DNA from: Actinoplanes sp. TFC3
GTDB lineage: Bacteria > Actinomycetota > Actinomycetes > Mycobacteriales > Micromonosporaceae
Assembly (NCBI RefSeq): GCF_001553785.1
Contig: NZ_LOJP01000001.1
Location: 5,664,945 to 5,709,799, forward strand
Direction: 5' to 3'
Length of the DNA: 44,855 nt
Notes under the pieces: model-generated
What the model was told of the DNA's origin: nothing
Seen by the model: only the letters and a program-made list of their open reading frames with translations
Database searches by the model: none
Program-made: the position numbers and the translations under genes
Shown: piece by piece, positions 44,162 through 44,855 of the stretch
Layout: each line of letters begins with the position of its first letter
How positions within the stretch are numbered: position 1 is the stretch's first letter

Positions 44162-44855
44162 TCAGGCGTAGTCGGCCCAGACCTCGCGCAACGGATCCCA
44201 CTTCTGGCCGATACCCTCTCTCCAGTACGCGAGCACATACGCCGCGACCGGAGTGGCCGAGTCATCCCACCAGATTCCGGCTACCGTCCGGCCCGAAACC
44301 TGGTACGCATACTCCACGTAGTTACCGGTAGTACGCCTCGAGGGCGCAGGCCGCTCCGCCACGGCGCCGACACCCGGAGTCAACTTGCGCGCGTCAACGT
44401 TCTGACCGAGCGTGGTAACCCGGGCCTTGTCCCGGTCGGCAGTGCTGGCGTACTGGACGAAGATCACACTCATCGCGTCCATCTCGCAGCGCACCCGGAC
44501 CTTCTCGCCCTTGTTCAGCGCGGGACCGCTCTTTTCCCCATTCTTCGAGCACCCGGACAGCCGCGACAGCCAGCCTTCACTCACCGTGCTCAGGGGGCCG
44601 GTGAACTTCGGCTTGTTGAGCGCGATCTGGTTGCTCTCGTAGGCACCGGCCGAGGCACTGGGCTCGGGAGCCGCTGATGTAGCGAGCGCGGCTACCGGGG
44701 TGGTGCCCCTGTCAGGAGCGGTGGCGCGACCTAGGAACCAGCCCCCCGTACCGAAAACAAGCAAGCCTGCGACCAGTCCAGCGACTGCCGGAATGATGAA
44801 GCGGCCTTTGGGTTGCTTGGGGGTGGGTTCGATCCGGGGGCCGCTGTAGGAGCGG
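44162..44855 (-). CDS. Membrane-anchored protein of unknown function, N-terminus cut by window edge
   Basis: The frame is open from the window end to TGA at 44162-44164, giving at least 231 residues. Visible order: a hydrophilic Pro-rich start (PRIEPTPKQPKGR), one membrane helix (FIIPAVAGLVAGLLVFGTGG), then an exported domain of about 180 residues with a Cys pair (LSGCSKNGEK, then VRCEMDAM) likely joined by a disulfide, and WWDDSATPVAAYVLAYWREG near the end. I do not recognise the family. The start codon lies beyond base 44855. Confidence 0.75.
   Translation of the reverse strand, partial: RSYSGPRIEPTPKQPKGRFIIPAVAGLVAGLLVFGTGGWFLGRATAPDRGTTPVAALATSAAPEPSASAGAYESNQIALNKPKFTGPLSTVSEGWLSRLSGCSKNGEKSGPALNKGEKVRVRCEMDAMSVIFVQYASTADRDKARVTTLGQNVDARKLTPGVGAVAERPAPSRRTTGNYVEYAYQVSGRTVAGIWWDDSATPVAAYVLAYWREGIGQKWDPLREVWADYA

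Overview
The window is about 45 kb of high-GC, gene-dense chromosome from an actinomycete. Strongly G/C-biased third codon positions, GTG/TTG starts, and actinobacterial families (DUF3099, DUF5522, an IdeR/DmdR-type regulator, class II RNR with NrdR, a LysM protein beside lexA, GluABCD) all point there. The content suggests Micromonosporaceae, close to Actinoplanes or Micromonospora; that family-level placement is inference. From memory, the backbone resembles the conserved actinobacterial block running from sigB/ideR through nrdR, a LysM gene, lexA, hflX, dapF, miaA and miaB to the gluABCD/rny area near recA.

Layout. 0-3.2 kb: a DUF3099 membrane protein, an HhH-GPD repair-like protein, then a DarTG toxin-antitoxin locus. 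Its toxin gene is broken three times while the antitoxin is intact, and it looks like an accessory insertion. 3.2-8.4 kb: a CHASE-GGDEF-EAL c-di-GMP enzyme with a coupled small protein, dtd, a Spo0M-type protein and a SigB-type sigma factor. 8.5-12.3 kb: an operon pairing a GNAT/acyl-CoA-synthetase fusion (Pat-like protein acetyltransferase) with an AcuC-type deacetylase. 12.4-18.7 kb: a secreted FN3 protein, an IdeR/DmdR metalloregulator with a His-rich N-terminus, a DUF5522 protein, an alpha/beta-hydrolase lacking its nucleophile, a DinB/TIGR03086 protein, a secreted PNGase-A-like amidase and an MFS transporter. 18.9-24.5 kb: nrdJ, nrdR, a ChiZ-like LysM protein and lexA, with SOS boxes in the LysM/lexA intergenic region. 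24.9-37.7 kb: a propeller protein with a repeat-rich tail, hflX, malic enzyme, glycerophosphodiesterase, dapF, miaA, a DUF349 protein, an HTH/membrane-protein pair, miaB and an unknown gene. 37.8-43.3 kb: the gluABCD uptake operon and RNase Y. The window ends in a truncated membrane-anchored protein.

How genes work together: LexA probably represses itself and the LysM division-control gene through three related SOS boxes. NrdR probably controls the downstream B12-dependent RNR. MiaA and MiaB perform successive steps of tRNA A37 modification. The Pat-like and AcuC proteins could form a reversible acylation switch. GluABCD is a polar amino-acid (glutamate-type) importer.

Most unusual: the decayed darT beside intact darG; a perfect 32-bp palindrome made of two back-to-back SOS boxes; a hairpin that buries the start codon of the propeller gene; the His-rich extension of the IdeR homologue; and a homopolymer-corrupted 165-bp tandem duplication between gluB and gluC that is probably an assembly or sequencing artefact. 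I saw no rRNA, tRNA, CRISPR array or insertion sequence. I did not find a convincing wholly new system.
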